Below are positions 35,280 through 43,855 of a DNA stretch of 64,000 nucleotides, one piece after another. The stretch comes from Rathayibacter sp. VKM Ac-2857 (GTDB taxonomy: Bacteria; Actinomycetota; Actinomycetes; Actinomycetales; Microbacteriaceae), in the NCBI RefSeq assembly GCF_013205025.1, contig NZ_JABMLE010000002.1, positions 514,353 through 578,352 of the forward strand. The letters run 5' to 3'. The notes beneath the pieces are model-generated. The model was given only the letters and a program-made list of their open reading frames with translations, made no database searches and was not told where the DNA came from. Position numbers and translations under genes: made by a program. Numbering within the stretch: the stretch's first letter is position 1; each line of letters opens with the position of its first letter.

Positions 35280-36320
35280 GTGCCAGGCATCGAAGAGGTC
35301 GCCGAACTCGCCGGGGTGTCGAAGGCGACCGTGTCGCGCGCGCTCAGCGGCCGCGGCTACGTCTCCGCCGGCACGAAGCAGCGGGTCGAGCGCGCCGCCG
35401 CCAGCCTCGGCTACGTCGTCTCGGCCAACGCCTCGAGCCTGGTCACCGGCCGCAGCAACAACGTCGCCGTGATCATCCCGGTGATCAACCAGTGGTTCTT
35501 CGGCGGCATCATCGAGGGCATCGAGCACGCCCTCCTCGCCGCCGGCTACGACGTGCTCCTCTACAACATCGACAAGCACCACGACGCGCGCCGCAGCGTC
35601 TTCGAGTACTACCTGGTCCGCAAGCGCGTCGATGCGATCGTCGCGGTGACCCTCGAGATCTCGCCCGACGAGACGGAGGCGCTGCTCGCGCTCGGCAAGC
35701 CGATCGTCGGGATCGGCGGCTCGCTCCCCGGCATCCCGACCTTCAGCATCGACGACGTCGCCGCGGCCCGCCTCGCCACCGAGCACCTGCTCTCGCTCGG
35801 GCACGAGCGCGTCGTGCACATCGGCGGCCTGAGGGAGGAGGAGATGGACTTCCACGTGCACACCAAGCGGCACGAGGGGTTCTGCCAGGCGCTGACCGCG
35901 GCGGGCCTCGACCGGGGACCCGGCCACTTCGTGCCGACCCGCTTCGACATCCCGGGCGGGCACCGCGCGGGGCGGCAGGTGCTCGGCGATCCGCGGACCC
36001 GGCCGACCGCGATCTTCGCCGCGTCCGATGAGATCGCGATCGGAATCATCCTCGCCGCGCGCGAGCTCGGGCTGTCGGTGCCGGAGGACGTCTCGATCAT
36101 CGGGATCGACGACCACCCGCTCGCCGAGCTGTTCGGGCTGAGCTCGATCCGGCAGGACCCGCGGCAGCAGGGCGAGCTGGCGGTCGCGCTGGTGCTGGAG
36201 GCGCTGGCGGCGCTGGCCCGGGGCGAGGCCCCGCCGCCCGCCCGGCACACGACCATCCCCGCCTCCCTCGTCATCCGCACCAGCACGTCGGCGCCGCGGG
36301 GCGCGAGAATCGGAGCATGA
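35280..36320 (+). CDS. LacI-family transcriptional repressor
   Basis: A 346-residue regulator. The N-terminal LacI helix-turn-helix is IEEVAELAGVSKATVSRALS (residues ~4-24), followed by the hinge region. The periplasmic-binding-like sensor domain has VAVIIPVINQWFFGGIIEGI, TEHLLSLGHERVVHIGG and IFAASDEIAIGIILAAREL. A GTG start at 35280 is preceded by GGGAGGAA. It is divergent from the sugar importer, which it most likely controls through GGAAA/TTTCC palindromes in the shared promoter. The inducer is presumably the imported sugar. Confidence 0.93.
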   Translation: MPGIEEVAELAGVSKATVSRALSGRGYVSAGTKQRVERAAASLGYVVSANASSLVTGRSNNVAVIIPVINQWFFGGIIEGIEHALLAAGYDVLLYNIDKHHDARRSVFEYYLVRKRVDAIVAVTLEISPDETEALLALGKPIVGIGGSLPGIPTFSIDDVAAARLATEHLLSLGHERVVHIGGLREEEMDFHVHTKRHEGFCQALTAAGLDRGPGHFVPTRFDIPGGHRAGRQVLGDPRTRPTAIFAASDEIAIGIILAARELGLSVPEDVSIIGIDDHPLAELFGLSSIRQDPRQQGELAVALVLEALAALARGEAPPPARHTTIPASLVIRTSTSAPRGARIGA

Positions 36321-36625
36321 GCGACTCCGCCGCCCCCTCCCCCGTCGTCCGCGATGCGCCCGAGCGCTCCCGCTTCGAGATCTCCGTCGGCGGCGAGGTC
36401 GCGGGCTTCGCCGCCTACGTCCGCCGCGGCGACGAGGTGGTGCTGACGCACACCGTCGTCTTCGACGCGTGGGAGGGGCACGGCCTCGGCAGCGTCCTCG
36501 CCCGCGCCGCGGTGCTCGCGGTGACGGAGGGGGGCGGCACGGTCGTCCCCCGCTGCCCCTTCGTCGCGGCCTGGCTGCGCAAGCACCCCGGCACCGGCGC
36601 CCGCGTCCGCTGGCCCGAGGACTGA
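36317..36625 (+). CDS. GNAT-like N-acetyltransferase (YjdJ family)
   Basis: A 102-residue small acetyltransferase-like protein. It has SRFEISVGGEVAGFAAYVRR, then VVLTHTVVFDAWEGHGLGSV with the acetyl-CoA loop EGHGLGSVLARAAV, and VVPRCPFVAAWLRKHP. These are typical of the short GCN5-related family whose acceptors are unknown. It overlaps the LacI gene as ATGA and is probably co-expressed, although no functional link to sugar uptake is apparent. Confidence 0.88.
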   Translation: MSDSAAPSPVVRDAPERSRFEISVGGEVAGFAAYVRRGDEVVLTHTVVFDAWEGHGLGSVLARAAVLAVTEGGGTVVPRCPFVAAWLRKHPGTGARVRWPED

Positions 36626-36691
36626 CGCGAGGCGGACGCTCCTCCCGGCGCGCGCACCCCATGCCGACGCGCCTCGCGGCGCCGGTCTTCT

Positions 36692-36981
36692 TGTTGATCG
36701 AGTAGCCCGCGCAGCGGGCGTATCGAGATCCACCACCGTCAGAACGCGAGTCTGCAGCCCCGCCGTGCTGGTGACGGTGGGTCTCGATACGCCCCTGCGG
36801 GGCTACTCGACCAGCAAAGCCGCGCCCGGGCTCCGTCTGCGGCGCGGCGCCTCATGTTGATCGAGTAGCCCGCGCAGCGGGCGTATCGAGATCCCCCAGC
36901 ATCAGAACAGGAGTCTGCAGACCCGTCGTACTGAGGACCGCGGGTCTCGATACGCCCCTTCGGGGCTACTCGACCAGCATG
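36692..36981. repeat. Two REP-like inverted pairs (convergent gap before the VOC gene)
   Basis: Two full ~125-bp elements occur at 36692-36817 and 36855-36981. Each begins TTGATCGAGTAGCCCGCGCA and ends with GGGGCTACTCGACCAGCA. Both share the middle wording GAGTCTGCAG and a CACCGTC/GACGGTG inner pair. They fill the 36626-36998 gap between two convergent genes; nothing else is visible there. Confidence 0.85.
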
Positions 36982-36998
36982 AAGGCGAACTCCACCGC

Positions 36999-37376
36999 TC
37001 AGGCCGGCGGGGTGCGCGAGCCGATCTCCTGCAGGGACCAGGTGTTGCCGTCCGGGTCGGCGAAGTGGGCGTACTTCACGCCGCCCATGTCCTGCACGTC
37101 CGAGAGCTCGAGCCCGCGCCCGACCAGCTCGGCGCGCACGGCGTCGATGTCGTCGACGACGAGGTGCAGCCCGCGGACGACGCCGTCCTCCGGCCCGGGC
37201 CCCATCCCGGTGCCGATCACGATCGAGCAGGCGGAGCCGGGCGGCGTCAGCTGGACGATCCGCATCGACGGCGACGGCCGGACGTCGTGGTCGACGTGGA
37301 AGCCGACGACGTCCGCGTAGAACGCCAGCGCCCGATCCACATCGGAGACGGGCACGGGAACGAGTTCGAGTCGCAT
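36999..37376 (-). CDS. VOC-family protein (glyoxalase/bleomycin-resistance fold)
   Basis: A 125-residue single-domain vicinal-oxygen-chelate protein. The N-terminus LELVPVPVSDVDRALAFYAD and the C-terminal VKYAHFADPDGNTWSLQEIG are typical. The final Glu of LQE is a usual metal-ligand position. Start ATG 37376 matches the family N-terminus; the frame extends 20 codons further into a repeated 45-bp element that is not family sequence. Substrate unknown. Confidence 0.88.
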   Translation of the reverse strand: MRLELVPVPVSDVDRALAFYADVVGFHVDHDVRPSPSMRIVQLTPPGSACSIVIGTGMGPGPEDGVVRGLHLVVDDIDAVRAELVGRGLELSDVQDMGGVKYAHFADPDGNTWSLQEIGSRTPPA

Positions 37377-37741
37377 CTGCACGCGCTCATCCTGCACCGA
37401 GCCGCTGACGACCGTGGGTCTCTTAGGAAAGATCACCTAGTACGTATGGGGAAAGCCATGTTGATCGAGTAGCCCGCGGAGCGGGCGTATCGAGCGGAGG
37501 GGGCGCCTTCGGCGCCAGCGCAGGGCGGGGAAGAGACCGACGTTCATGCGGTGGTGGGTCTCGATACGCCCCTTCGGGGCTACTCGACCAGCATGCTGCG
37601 GGCGTCTCTTCCAAGTAGATCCACCACCGTCGGCGGTCACGGCTGACGACCGCGGGTCTCGGTGCGCCCCTCCGGGGCTACTCGACCAGCATGGACGAGC
37701 ACGCGGGGCGGCCTGCTCGAGATCCGCAGACGGGGGCGGGG
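37377..37741. repeat. Repeat-filled gap: 45-bp element plus REP-like halves
   Basis: This 365-bp gap contains a 45-bp element at 37416-37460 that recurs inverted at 55437-55481 (41 of 45 identical). It is followed by REP-like halves at 37457-37497, 37556-37594 and 37655-37692. The VOC promoter must lie here. No gene was found. Confidence 0.75.
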
Positions 37742-38227
37742 TCAGTCGCGGGGGGCGACGACGAGGCGCTCGTGCATGATCTCGACGGCGCGCTCGAGGA
37801 CGCGGCGGTCCTCGGGGCGGAGGTCGGCGAAGATCGGCGTGAGGGCGTCGCCCAGCTGGGTGCGCCACGCACTGAGCGCGGCGGCGCCGTCGGGGGCGAG
37901 GCGGATCTGCCAGGCCCGGGCGTCAACCGGATCGGCGATGCGGTCGAGCCAGCCGGCCTCGACGAGGTTCTTCACGATCTTGGTCATCGTGGGCTGCGAG
38001 ACGCGGCTCTGCGTCGCCAGCTCGCCCAGGCGCATCGGCCCCATCGACAGCAGCACCGAGAGGGTGCGCCAGACCGCCTGCGACTCCTGGTTGTCGGTGG
38101 CCTGCGCGGCGAGGCGGGTGATCCGGTGCGTCACCGAGACGAAGTCGCTCAGCAGCTCGCTCAGCGAGACCTCGCTGGGCGGCACGTCGCGCGCCGGAAG
38201 GCCTGCGAGCGGGTCGATTGCAGTCAC
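37742..38227 (-). CDS. MarR-family transcriptional regulator
   Basis: A 161-residue winged-helix regulator. The core has RTLSVLLSMGPMRLGELATQ, then SRVSQPTMTKIVKNLVEAGWL (recognition region) and the wing DRIADPVDARAWQIRLAPDG. N- and C-terminal helices would form the dimer interface. It stands alone between repeats and the ribosomal operon. Target genes and ligand are unknown; a palindromic operator was not identified. Confidence 0.9.
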   Translation of the reverse strand: MTAIDPLAGLPARDVPPSEVSLSELLSDFVSVTHRITRLAAQATDNQESQAVWRTLSVLLSMGPMRLGELATQSRVSQPTMTKIVKNLVEAGWLDRIADPVDARAWQIRLAPDGAAALSAWRTQLGDALTPIFADLRPEDRRVLERAVEIMHERLVVAPRD

Positions 38228-38268
38228 CCGCCGATTCTAGAGGCTGCGTCGCACGAGACCGGGTCCGG

Positions 38269-38316
38269 CACTGCGCCGGGTCCCGCACGGCGCCGGGAAC
38301 GACACTGCGCCGGGAA
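38269..38316. repeat. Short imperfect tandem repeats CACTGCGCCGGG
   Basis: Three related units of about 24 bp (CACTGCGCCGGG, CACGGCGCCGGG, CACTGCGCCGGG, each followed by A/T-C-rich spacer) lie between the MarR start and the rplL terminator. Function unknown. Confidence 0.5.
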
Positions 38317-38323
38317 CGACGAA

Positions 38324-38351
38324 GGGCGCCGCCTCCGAGGAGACGACGCCC
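38324..38351 (-). terminator. Terminator of rplJ-rplL
   Basis: GGGCGCCGCCTCC pairs imperfectly with GGAGACGACGCCC across 38324-38351. On the minus strand a T-containing tail (TTCGTCGTT) follows. It is 57 bp past the rplL stop. Confidence 0.65.
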
Positions 38352-38407
38352 TGCGCCGGTGGACCCGCCGGAGGCGGATCCGTGCACCCGAAGCGGGTGC
38401 GAGGGGA

Positions 38408-38791
38408 TTACTTGACGGTGACGGTCGCGCCGGCGGCCTCGAGCTGGGCCTTGGCCTTCTCGGCGGTCTCCTTGTTGACGGCCTCGAGGACAGCCTTGGG
38501 GGCGCCGTCGACGACAGCCTTCGCCTCGCCGAGGCCGAGGCTCGTGAGCGCGCGGACCTCCTTGATGACCTGGATCTTCTTCTCGCCGGCGGCCTCGAGC
38601 ACGACGTCGAACTCGGTCTGCTCCTCGACCTCTTCGGCCGGGGCGGCCGGGCCGGCGACACCAGCAGCGGCGACGGGCGCGGCGGCGGTGACCTCGAAGA
38701 CCTCTTCGAACTTCTTCACGAACTCAGAGAGCTCGATGAGCGTGAGCTCCTTGAAGGCCTCGATGAGCTCGTCCTGCGTGAGCTTTGCCAT
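38408..38791 (-). CDS. rplL: 50S ribosomal protein L7/L12
   Basis: Ribosomal stalk protein (127 residues, normal length) recruiting translation factors. The N-terminal dimerisation helix region is [21 protein letters not shown]. An Ala/Pro-rich hinge follows, then the C-terminal domain with [20 protein letters not shown] and [27 protein letters not shown] precedes the ATG. It is downstream of rplJ in the same operon, 63 bp after its stop. Confidence 0.98.
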   Translation of the reverse strand: MAKLTQDELIEAFKELTLIELSEFVKKFEEVFEVTAAAPVAAAGVAGPAAPAEEVEEQTEFDVVLEAAGEKKIQVIKEVRALTSLGLGEAKAVVDGAPKAVLEAVNKETAEKAKAQLEAAGATVTVK

Positions 38792-38854
38792 GATTTTTCT
38801 CCTTGTTGTTTCTTGTCTACGAACCGCGTGCGCACTGCCTCCCGGAGGGAAGCG

Positions 38855-39370
38855 TCAGCTCGCGGACTCCTGCTTCTCGCGCAGTGCCTCGACCGTGCGA
38901 ACGGCCTTGGACAGCGGCGCCTGGAACAGGTAAGCGGCACCGAAGAGCGAGGCCTTGAAGGCGCCGGCGAGCTTGCCGAGCAGCACTTCACGGGACTCGA
39001 GGTCGGCGAGCTTTCCCACCTCTTCCGCGGTCAGCGGGTTACCGTCGAAGTAACCGCCCTTGACCACGAGGAGAGGGTTTGCCTTGGCGAAGGCACGCAG
39101 CGACTTCGCGACGGCGACGGGGTCGCCGTGCACGAACGCGATGGCCGAAGGGCCAGCGAGCTCGGCGTCGAAGGACGAGATACCGGCGTTGTTCGCCGCG
39201 ATCTTGGTCAGCGTGTTCTTCACCACGGCGTAGGTCGCGTGCTCACTGATGTCCTTGCGCAGCGTCTTGAGCTGAGCAACAGTGAGACCGCGGTACTCGG
39301 TCAGCAGAACGGCGGTCGAACTCTGGAACTTCTCCGTGAGTTCGGCGACCGAGGCTTCCTTGTTCGCCAT
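38855..39370 (-). CDS. rplJ: 50S ribosomal protein L10
   Basis: Ribosomal stalk base protein (171 residues) that binds 23S rRNA and holds L7/L12 dimers through its C-terminal helix. The N-terminus [17 protein letters not shown], then [20 protein letters not shown] and [12 protein letters not shown] are diagnostic. CAGGAGTAGCC precedes ATG 39370. The upstream leader carries an L10-leader-like attenuator, the known autogenous control site for L10/L12 synthesis. Confidence 0.98.
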   Translation of the reverse strand: MANKEASVAELTEKFQSSTAVLLTEYRGLTVAQLKTLRKDISEHATYAVVKNTLTKIAANNAGISSFDAELAGPSAIAFVHGDPVAVAKSLRAFAKANPLLVVKGGYFDGNPLTAEEVGKLADLESREVLLGKLAGAFKASLFGAAYLFQAPLSKAVRTVEALREKQESAS

Positions 39371-39600
39371 GGCTACTCCTGTGAATTCTCGTGCCGGTAG
39401 CCCGAAGGCACGCAAAGAAAAAGGCTCCGGCGCAGGAGCGCGGGAGCCTGGGGATCGCGATGAACGCGGAACTAGTCTCTTGCACACCTGCGCGGGCCAT
39501 TCGCTTCGCGAATCCTTCGTCCGGTGGCGATCCGCGGGGCCTGGGCCCTGCTCGTGCGCACACCGGAAACCGGCGGTCTTTGGCTTCGGGAAGCGTACGA
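39371..39600 (-). ncRNA. L10 (rplJ) leader RNA with attenuator hairpin
   Basis: The rplJ 5' region contains a hairpin AGGCTCC/GGAGCCT at 39422-39449. On the minus strand it is followed by TTTTTCTTT, an intrinsic-terminator form. Upstream segments such as CGCAGGTGTGCAAGAGAC resemble the L10-binding part of ribosomal L10 leaders. The 5' boundary is approximate. L10 feedback on its own transcript is established for this leader class. Confidence 0.7.
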
Positions 39601-39648
39601 CGTGAACGGGCCCGTGCGCAAGTCCGCCGCACACGCGATGCTGGAGGG

Positions 39649-40200
39649 ATGACCGGTCCGTCATCCCCTCCCGACCCCGAGCCCGGCCTGCACCACGACG
39701 CCGACAGCGCCGCCGATGCCGCGATCGCCGCCGTCGAGGGCGAGCTGAGCACCCTCTTCAACCGGGTGCGCGACGCGCTGCGCTCCGCGGCCGAGCGCCT
39801 GCATCCCGACCTCGGCACCGCGGGTTACCGGACGCTCGCCGCCCTCGAGCGGCGCGGGCCGATGCACGCCGGCGCCCTGGCCGAGCTGCTCGAGACGGAC
39901 AAGTCGTCGATCAGCCGGCAGATCTCGGCGCTGGACCGTCTCGGTCTGCTGCAGCGCTCCCCCGACCCCGACGACGGGCGCGCGACGATCCTCTCGGTGC
40001 CGCCGGAGACGGCCGAGCGGATGCGGGCGATCCGCAGCTCCCGCCAGGCGCTGATGCACGAGGAGCTGCGCCGCTGGGAGGCGGGCGACGTCGAGCTCTT
40101 CGCCGTCCTGCTCCGACGCATCACGGCCCTCGACATGCGCGCCGCTACCACCGAGCCCGCCGACGGACAATCGGGCGCGGGCCCCACGCCGACCGCGTAG
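39649..40200 (+). CDS. MarR-family transcriptional regulator
   Basis: A 183-residue regulator. The winged helix has [20 protein letters not shown], then [21 protein letters not shown] and the wing [17 protein letters not shown]. An Asp-rich N-terminus and a C-terminal tail with Thr/Pro complete it. ATG 39649 is only one base after GGAGGG, unusually close. A tiny reading frame ATGCTGGAGGGATGA overlaps the start. It lies immediately upstream of the four-gene ACAD cluster, starting 11 bp before it, and may regulate it. Confidence 0.88.
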   Translation: MTGPSSPPDPEPGLHHDADSAADAAIAAVEGELSTLFNRVRDALRSAAERLHPDLGTAGYRTLAALERRGPMHAGALAELLETDKSSISRQISALDRLGLLQRSPDPDDGRATILSVPPETAERMRAIRSSRQALMHEELRRWEAGDVELFAVLLRRITALDMRAATTEPADGQSGAGPTPTA

Positions 40201-40211
40201 CGTCCAGCGGG

Positions 40212-41210
40212 ATGGAATCGCTCGCCCCTCCCTCCCTCCCGGACGACGTCGACGGCGCCCTGGCCCTCGCCCGCACCCTCTCCGCCGACCCGCCGCGACC
40301 CGGCACCGGCCGCACCGCCGAGCTGCACGACCTGCTCGAGCGCCTCGCCCGGCACGACCTCGGCGTCGCCCGCACGATCGAGCCGCACCTCGACGCGCTC
40401 GCGATCTTGGGCGAGGCGGGGCTGAGCGCCCGGGACGTCGGAGTCGACGCCGACGCGGTCTGGGGCGTCTTCGCAGCGGAGGGCGGCGACGAGCCGCTGG
40501 TCGCGACTCCCGACGGCGACGCCTGGCGCCTGAACGGCGTGAAGCCCTGGTGCTCGCTGGCCGGCCGCCTCGACGCCGCACTGATCACGGCGCACGTCGG
40601 CGACGGCTCCGGCGAGCGCCGCCTCTTCGCGGTGCGCCTCGGCGACGGCACCGCGACGCCGGAGCAGAACGCCTGGCACGCCCGCGGGCTGACCGAGATC
40701 CCCAGCGGACCGGTGCGATTCTCCGGCACCCGGGCTCAGGAGGTCGGCGCTCCCGGCTGGTACCTCTCGCGTCCGGGCTTCGCCTGGGGCGGGATCGGCG
40801 TGGCCGCCTGCTGGCTCGGCGGGGCCCGGGGGGTCGCCGCGACGCTGGCTCGCGCGGCCGCCCGCCGCGAGGATCCGCATCTGCTCGCGCACCTCGGCGC
40901 GGTGGACACGGCACTGTCGGCCGGGCGGCGCGCGCTCGACGAGGCGTCGGCGCTGATCGACGCGGGCGAGGCTGAGGGCGCTCGCGGCGCGCTGCTGGCC
41001 GAGCGGGTCCGCGGCACGGTCGCGAGCGCCGTGGAGGAGATCCTGCTGCGCGCCGGTCGCGCCCTCGGGCCGGCACCGCTCGCCCTCGACGCCGAGCACG
41101 CCAAGCGGGTCGCCGATCTCGCCCTCTACGTCCGCCAGCACCACGCCGAGCGCGACGACGCGGCGCTCGGGCGCGCGGTCCTCGCCAGCGGCGAGACGGA
41201 GGAGTGGTGA
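40212..41210 (+). CDS. Acyl-CoA dehydrogenase-like protein
   Basis: A 332-residue flavoprotein-like member of the acyl-CoA dehydrogenase family. Recognisable parts are DAWRLNGVKPWCSLAGRLDAALI (middle beta domain), GLTEIPSGPVRFSGT, GFAWGGIGVAACWLGGARGV and the C-terminal helical domain with EEILLRAGRALGPAPLALD. It is shorter than classical ACADs (~380) and lacks an obvious catalytic Glu that I can fix. It is first of a tightly packed quartet with PIG-L, NodS-like and GT2 genes, overlapping the next by GTGA. Substrate unknown. Confidence 0.82.
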   Translation: MESLAPPSLPDDVDGALALARTLSADPPRPGTGRTAELHDLLERLARHDLGVARTIEPHLDALAILGEAGLSARDVGVDADAVWGVFAAEGGDEPLVATPDGDAWRLNGVKPWCSLAGRLDAALITAHVGDGSGERRLFAVRLGDGTATPEQNAWHARGLTEIPSGPVRFSGTRAQEVGAPGWYLSRPGFAWGGIGVAACWLGGARGVAATLARAAARREDPHLLAHLGAVDTALSAGRRALDEASALIDAGEAEGARGALLAERVRGTVASAVEEILLRAGRALGPAPLALDAEHAKRVADLALYVRQHHAERDDAALGRAVLASGETEEW

Positions 41211-41971
41211 GCCGCGTCATCGCGTTCGACGGACACCTCGAGGGCACGCCCGTGGAGCGCTGGCGGGAGGACGGCCGGCTCGACCGGCTGCCGGTCCTGC
41301 CGGAGGACGCGCTCCTCGCCGTCGACCGCGTGCTCGTCGTCGTCGCGCACGCCGACGACGAGACGCTCGGCTGCGGCGGCACGATCGCGCTGGCGCGACG
41401 CCTCGGCGTCCCCGTCGACGTCGTGATCGTGACCGACGGCGGCGCGGCCCACGGCGCCTCCTCCCCCGGCGCCGCGTCCGCCCTGGTCGCCGAGCGCCGC
41501 GCGGAGGCGCGGACGGCGCTCGACGAGCTCGGCGCGGGGATCGGCCTCGCCTTCCTCGACGTGCCCGACTCCGGCACCCCCGAGCACCGCGACCGGATCC
41601 TCGCCGAGGTGCTCGCCCGCGCCGCCGCCGACCCCGGCCGGGTCCTCCTCCTCTCCACCTGGACCGGCGACGGCCACCGCGACCACCGCGTCGTCGGCGA
41701 GGTCTGCACCGAGGCGGCCGACGCCCTGGGCCACCCGCTGCTCGCCGCGCCGATCTGGCTCTGGCACTGGTCCGAGCCCGACGACGCCGAGGTGCCGTGG
41801 CCGGCGCTCGTGCGCGTCGAGGCCGACGACGACCTGCGGGAGCGGAAGGCGCTCGCCCGCGAGCGCTACCCGAGCCAGACCGCGCCAGGACCCGACGGGA
41901 CGGCCGCGGTGCTCCATCCGCGCTTCGTCCGGGCCTTCGCCGGCGACGACCGCCTGATCCGGGTCCGCTGA
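41207..41971 (+). CDS. PIG-L/LmbE-family N-deacetylase
   Basis: A 254-residue zinc-dependent deacetylase of GlcNAc-containing or related amide substrates. Zinc motif AHADDE has H48 and D51; the second part GDGHRDHR contributes H157/H160. TDGGAAHGASSPG is the substrate loop. GTG 41207 overlaps the preceding stop (GTGA); GTG 41204 is the neighbouring alternative. The stop overlaps a possible ATG of the next gene. Family function is known; the substrate in this cluster is not. Confidence 0.9.
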   Translation: MSRVIAFDGHLEGTPVERWREDGRLDRLPVLPEDALLAVDRVLVVVAHADDETLGCGGTIALARRLGVPVDVVIVTDGGAAHGASSPGAASALVAERRAEARTALDELGAGIGLAFLDVPDSGTPEHRDRILAEVLARAAADPGRVLLLSTWTGDGHRDHRVVGEVCTEAADALGHPLLAAPIWLWHWSEPDDAEVPWPALVRVEADDDLRERKALARERYPSQTAPGPDGTAAVLHPRFVRAFAGDDRLIRVR

Positions 41972-42087
41972 TGCTGCGCGGGGAGCTAGCGCACGGCGAT
42001 CCGACCGACAAGTGGCGGAGAGGAGCCGCGATCCTGCCTAGAGTCGGGGAGACGAGCGGGCGCGGCCCCGGCGACGAGGACACGGGG

Positions 42088-42672
42088 ATGAGCTACTTCG
42101 ACGAGCTGTACGAGCGGCACGAGGACCCCTGGGGGTACACCAGCCGCTGGTACGAGGAGCGCAAGCGCGCCCTCACGCTCGCCAGCCTGCCCGAGCGGCG
42201 CTACGGCTCCGTGCTCGAGATCGGCTCGTCGATCGGCGTGCTGGCCGAGGCCCTCGCCGCCCGGGCCGAGCGCCTGCTGGCGATCGACGTCTCCGCGGCC
42301 GCGGTGGAGCGGGCCGCCCGGCGGCTGACGCCGCTCCCGCACGTGCGGGTCGAGCACCACGACATCACGCGCGGGGTCCCGGAGGGTCCGTTCGACCTGA
42401 TCGTGCTCTCGGAGGTCGGCTACTACCTCGGCCGCGAGACGCTCGAGCGCACGCTCCGCGGCGTGCGCGACCGGCTGACCGCGGCGGGCGAGCTGGTCAC
42501 CGTGCACTGGCGGCACCCCATCGACGGACTCGAGCTCGACGGCGACGCGGTGCAGAGCGCCGTCGCCGGCCTCGGGCTGCGGCGGATCGCCCGGCACGAG
42601 GAGGAGGATCTGCTCCTCGAGGTGCACTCGCGCGACGGCCGCTCGGTCGCCCGGCGGACGGGGCTGCTGTGA
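42088..42672 (+). CDS. NodS-like SAM-dependent methyltransferase
   Basis: A 194-residue class I methyltransferase. MSYFDELYERHEDPWGY and SRWYEERKRALTLASLP are hallmarks of the NodS group (NodS N-methylates the deacetylated end of lipochitin oligosaccharides). The SAM site is VLEIGSSIGVLAEALAARA, with DVSAAAVERAARRL and FDLIVLSEVGYYLG. Start ATG 42088 matches the family N-terminus. An in-frame ATG at 41971 (TGATG overlap) would add 39 unconserved residues. A possible -10 (TAGAGT, near 42039) lies in that stretch. An N-methyl acceptor in this organism is unknown. Confidence 0.88.
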   Translation: MSYFDELYERHEDPWGYTSRWYEERKRALTLASLPERRYGSVLEIGSSIGVLAEALAARAERLLAIDVSAAAVERAARRLTPLPHVRVEHHDITRGVPEGPFDLIVLSEVGYYLGRETLERTLRGVRDRLTAAGELVTVHWRHPIDGLELDGDAVQSAVAGLGLRRIARHEEEDLLLEVHSRDGRSVARRTGLL

Positions 42673-43373
42673 CCCGGATCGAGCACGTGCTCGCGGTCGT
42701 GCCGGCGCACGACGAGGAGGAGCGGATCGGCGACGCCGTCGCGTCGGTGCTGCGCAGCGCCGAGCAGCTCGCGCTGGCGCACCCGTCGGTCGTGGTCCGG
42801 CTGATCGTCGTGGCCGACGGCTGCACGGACGCGACCGTCGAGCGCGCCCGCGCAGCGGGCGCCGAGGTGCTCGAGCTGGCGCGCTGCGGGGTCGGCGCGG
42901 CGCGGGCCGCCGGGATCGCCTACGCCCTCGGCACCGTCTCGGCTCCGGACGACCTGGTCTGGGTCGCCAACACCGACGCCGACACCGTCGTGCCGCAGGA
43001 CTGGCTGCTCGAGCACGTCGAGCACGCCCGGCTGCACGACGCACTGGTCGGCACGGTGCGGCCGGACCCCGCGGACCTCTCCCCCGAGATGTACCGGCGC
43101 TGGCGCCGCACCCGCGAGCGCGAGGAGTCGATCGGCAGCATCCACGGCGCGAACCTCGGCGTGCGCGCGAGCGCCTACCTGGCTGCCGGCGGCTTCGGCG
43201 GCGAGCCGCTGCACGAGGACGTCCTGCTGGTGGAGCGCCTGCACGCCGCGGGCGCCCGGGTCGGAGCGACCGACCGCGGCGAGGTGACCACCTCCGGTCG
43301 CCGCCGCAACCGCGTGGACGGCGGCTACGGACCGTATCTGCACGACCGGTTCGCGGCCGCTCCGGTGCACTGA
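42669..43373 (+). CDS. Glycosyltransferase family 2
   Basis: A 234-residue GT-A glycosyltransferase. VLAVVPAHDEEERIGDAVAS is the nucleotide-sugar strand, VVADGCTDATVERARAAGAE the second, and ANTDADTVVPQDWL the DxD metal site. IHGANLGVRASAYLAAGGF and EDVLLVERL belong to the acceptor part. No membrane segments. GTG 42669 overlaps the methyltransferase stop as GTGA. It is last of the ACAD-deacetylase-methyltransferase-GT2 quartet, implying a small modified glycoside product. Confidence 0.9.
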   Translation: MTRIEHVLAVVPAHDEEERIGDAVASVLRSAEQLALAHPSVVVRLIVVADGCTDATVERARAAGAEVLELARCGVGAARAAGIAYALGTVSAPDDLVWVANTDADTVVPQDWLLEHVEHARLHDALVGTVRPDPADLSPEMYRRWRRTREREESIGSIHGANLGVRASAYLAAGGFGGEPLHEDVLLVERLHAAGARVGATDRGEVTTSGRRRNRVDGGYGPYLHDRFAAAPVH

Positions 43374-43533
43374 CGCTCCTCCGAGCGCGCCGACCTCTGC
43401 TACAACGCGCGGGCGCAAGCAGATCTGCGAGGCGGTTGTCAACGGTCCGGCCCTGAATTGTCACGGCATCCGCAGGAGAGTGGAATGGGGGCCGAGCACG
43501 ACCCTGTGCTCTCTCCGATGGAAGGGTCACCGC

Positions 43534-43767
43534 ATGAATCCCCGCCTCGTCCTGCTGGCGCTCGTCGCCCTCGCCGCGTACGTCTTCGGCGCCCGCGCCG
43601 GTCGCGGACGCTACGAAGAGCTCCGCCATCTCGCACTCGGTGTGTGGAACGACCCCGCCACGAAGAAGACGCGCAAGAAGCTCAAGAAGACCTCGAAGCG
43701 CGAGGCGAAGCACTTCTCCGCGGTCGCCGACAAGGCCCGCGCGAAGGTGCAGCGCTCACTCCGCTGA
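43534..43767 (+). CDS. Small basic membrane-anchored protein
   Basis: A 77-residue protein with one N-terminal hydrophobic segment (NPRLVLLALVALAAYVFGA). A Lys/Arg-rich cytoplasmic-looking tail follows (ATKKTRKKLKKTSKREAK). No family recognised beyond similarity in shape to small actinobacterial membrane proteins. ATG 43534 has GAAGGG upstream. It precedes the GlsB-type gene by 88 bp and may be co-transcribed. Confidence 0.75.
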   Translation: MNPRLVLLALVALAAYVFGARAGRGRYEELRHLALGVWNDPATKKTRKKLKKTSKREAKHFSAVADKARAKVQRSLR

Positions 43768-43855
43768 TCGGCAACAACTGCAAGGACGCCTTCACGACAG
43801 GCGTTGACGCTCGCATCGGAACGGCCGGTCGAGCACTCTACGAAGGAGACACATC

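Noticed and set aside
37377-37436. Longer N-terminus for the VOC protein
   Set aside because: The 20 extra codons come partly from the repeated 45-bp element, whereas the downstream ATG gives the normal family N-terminus.
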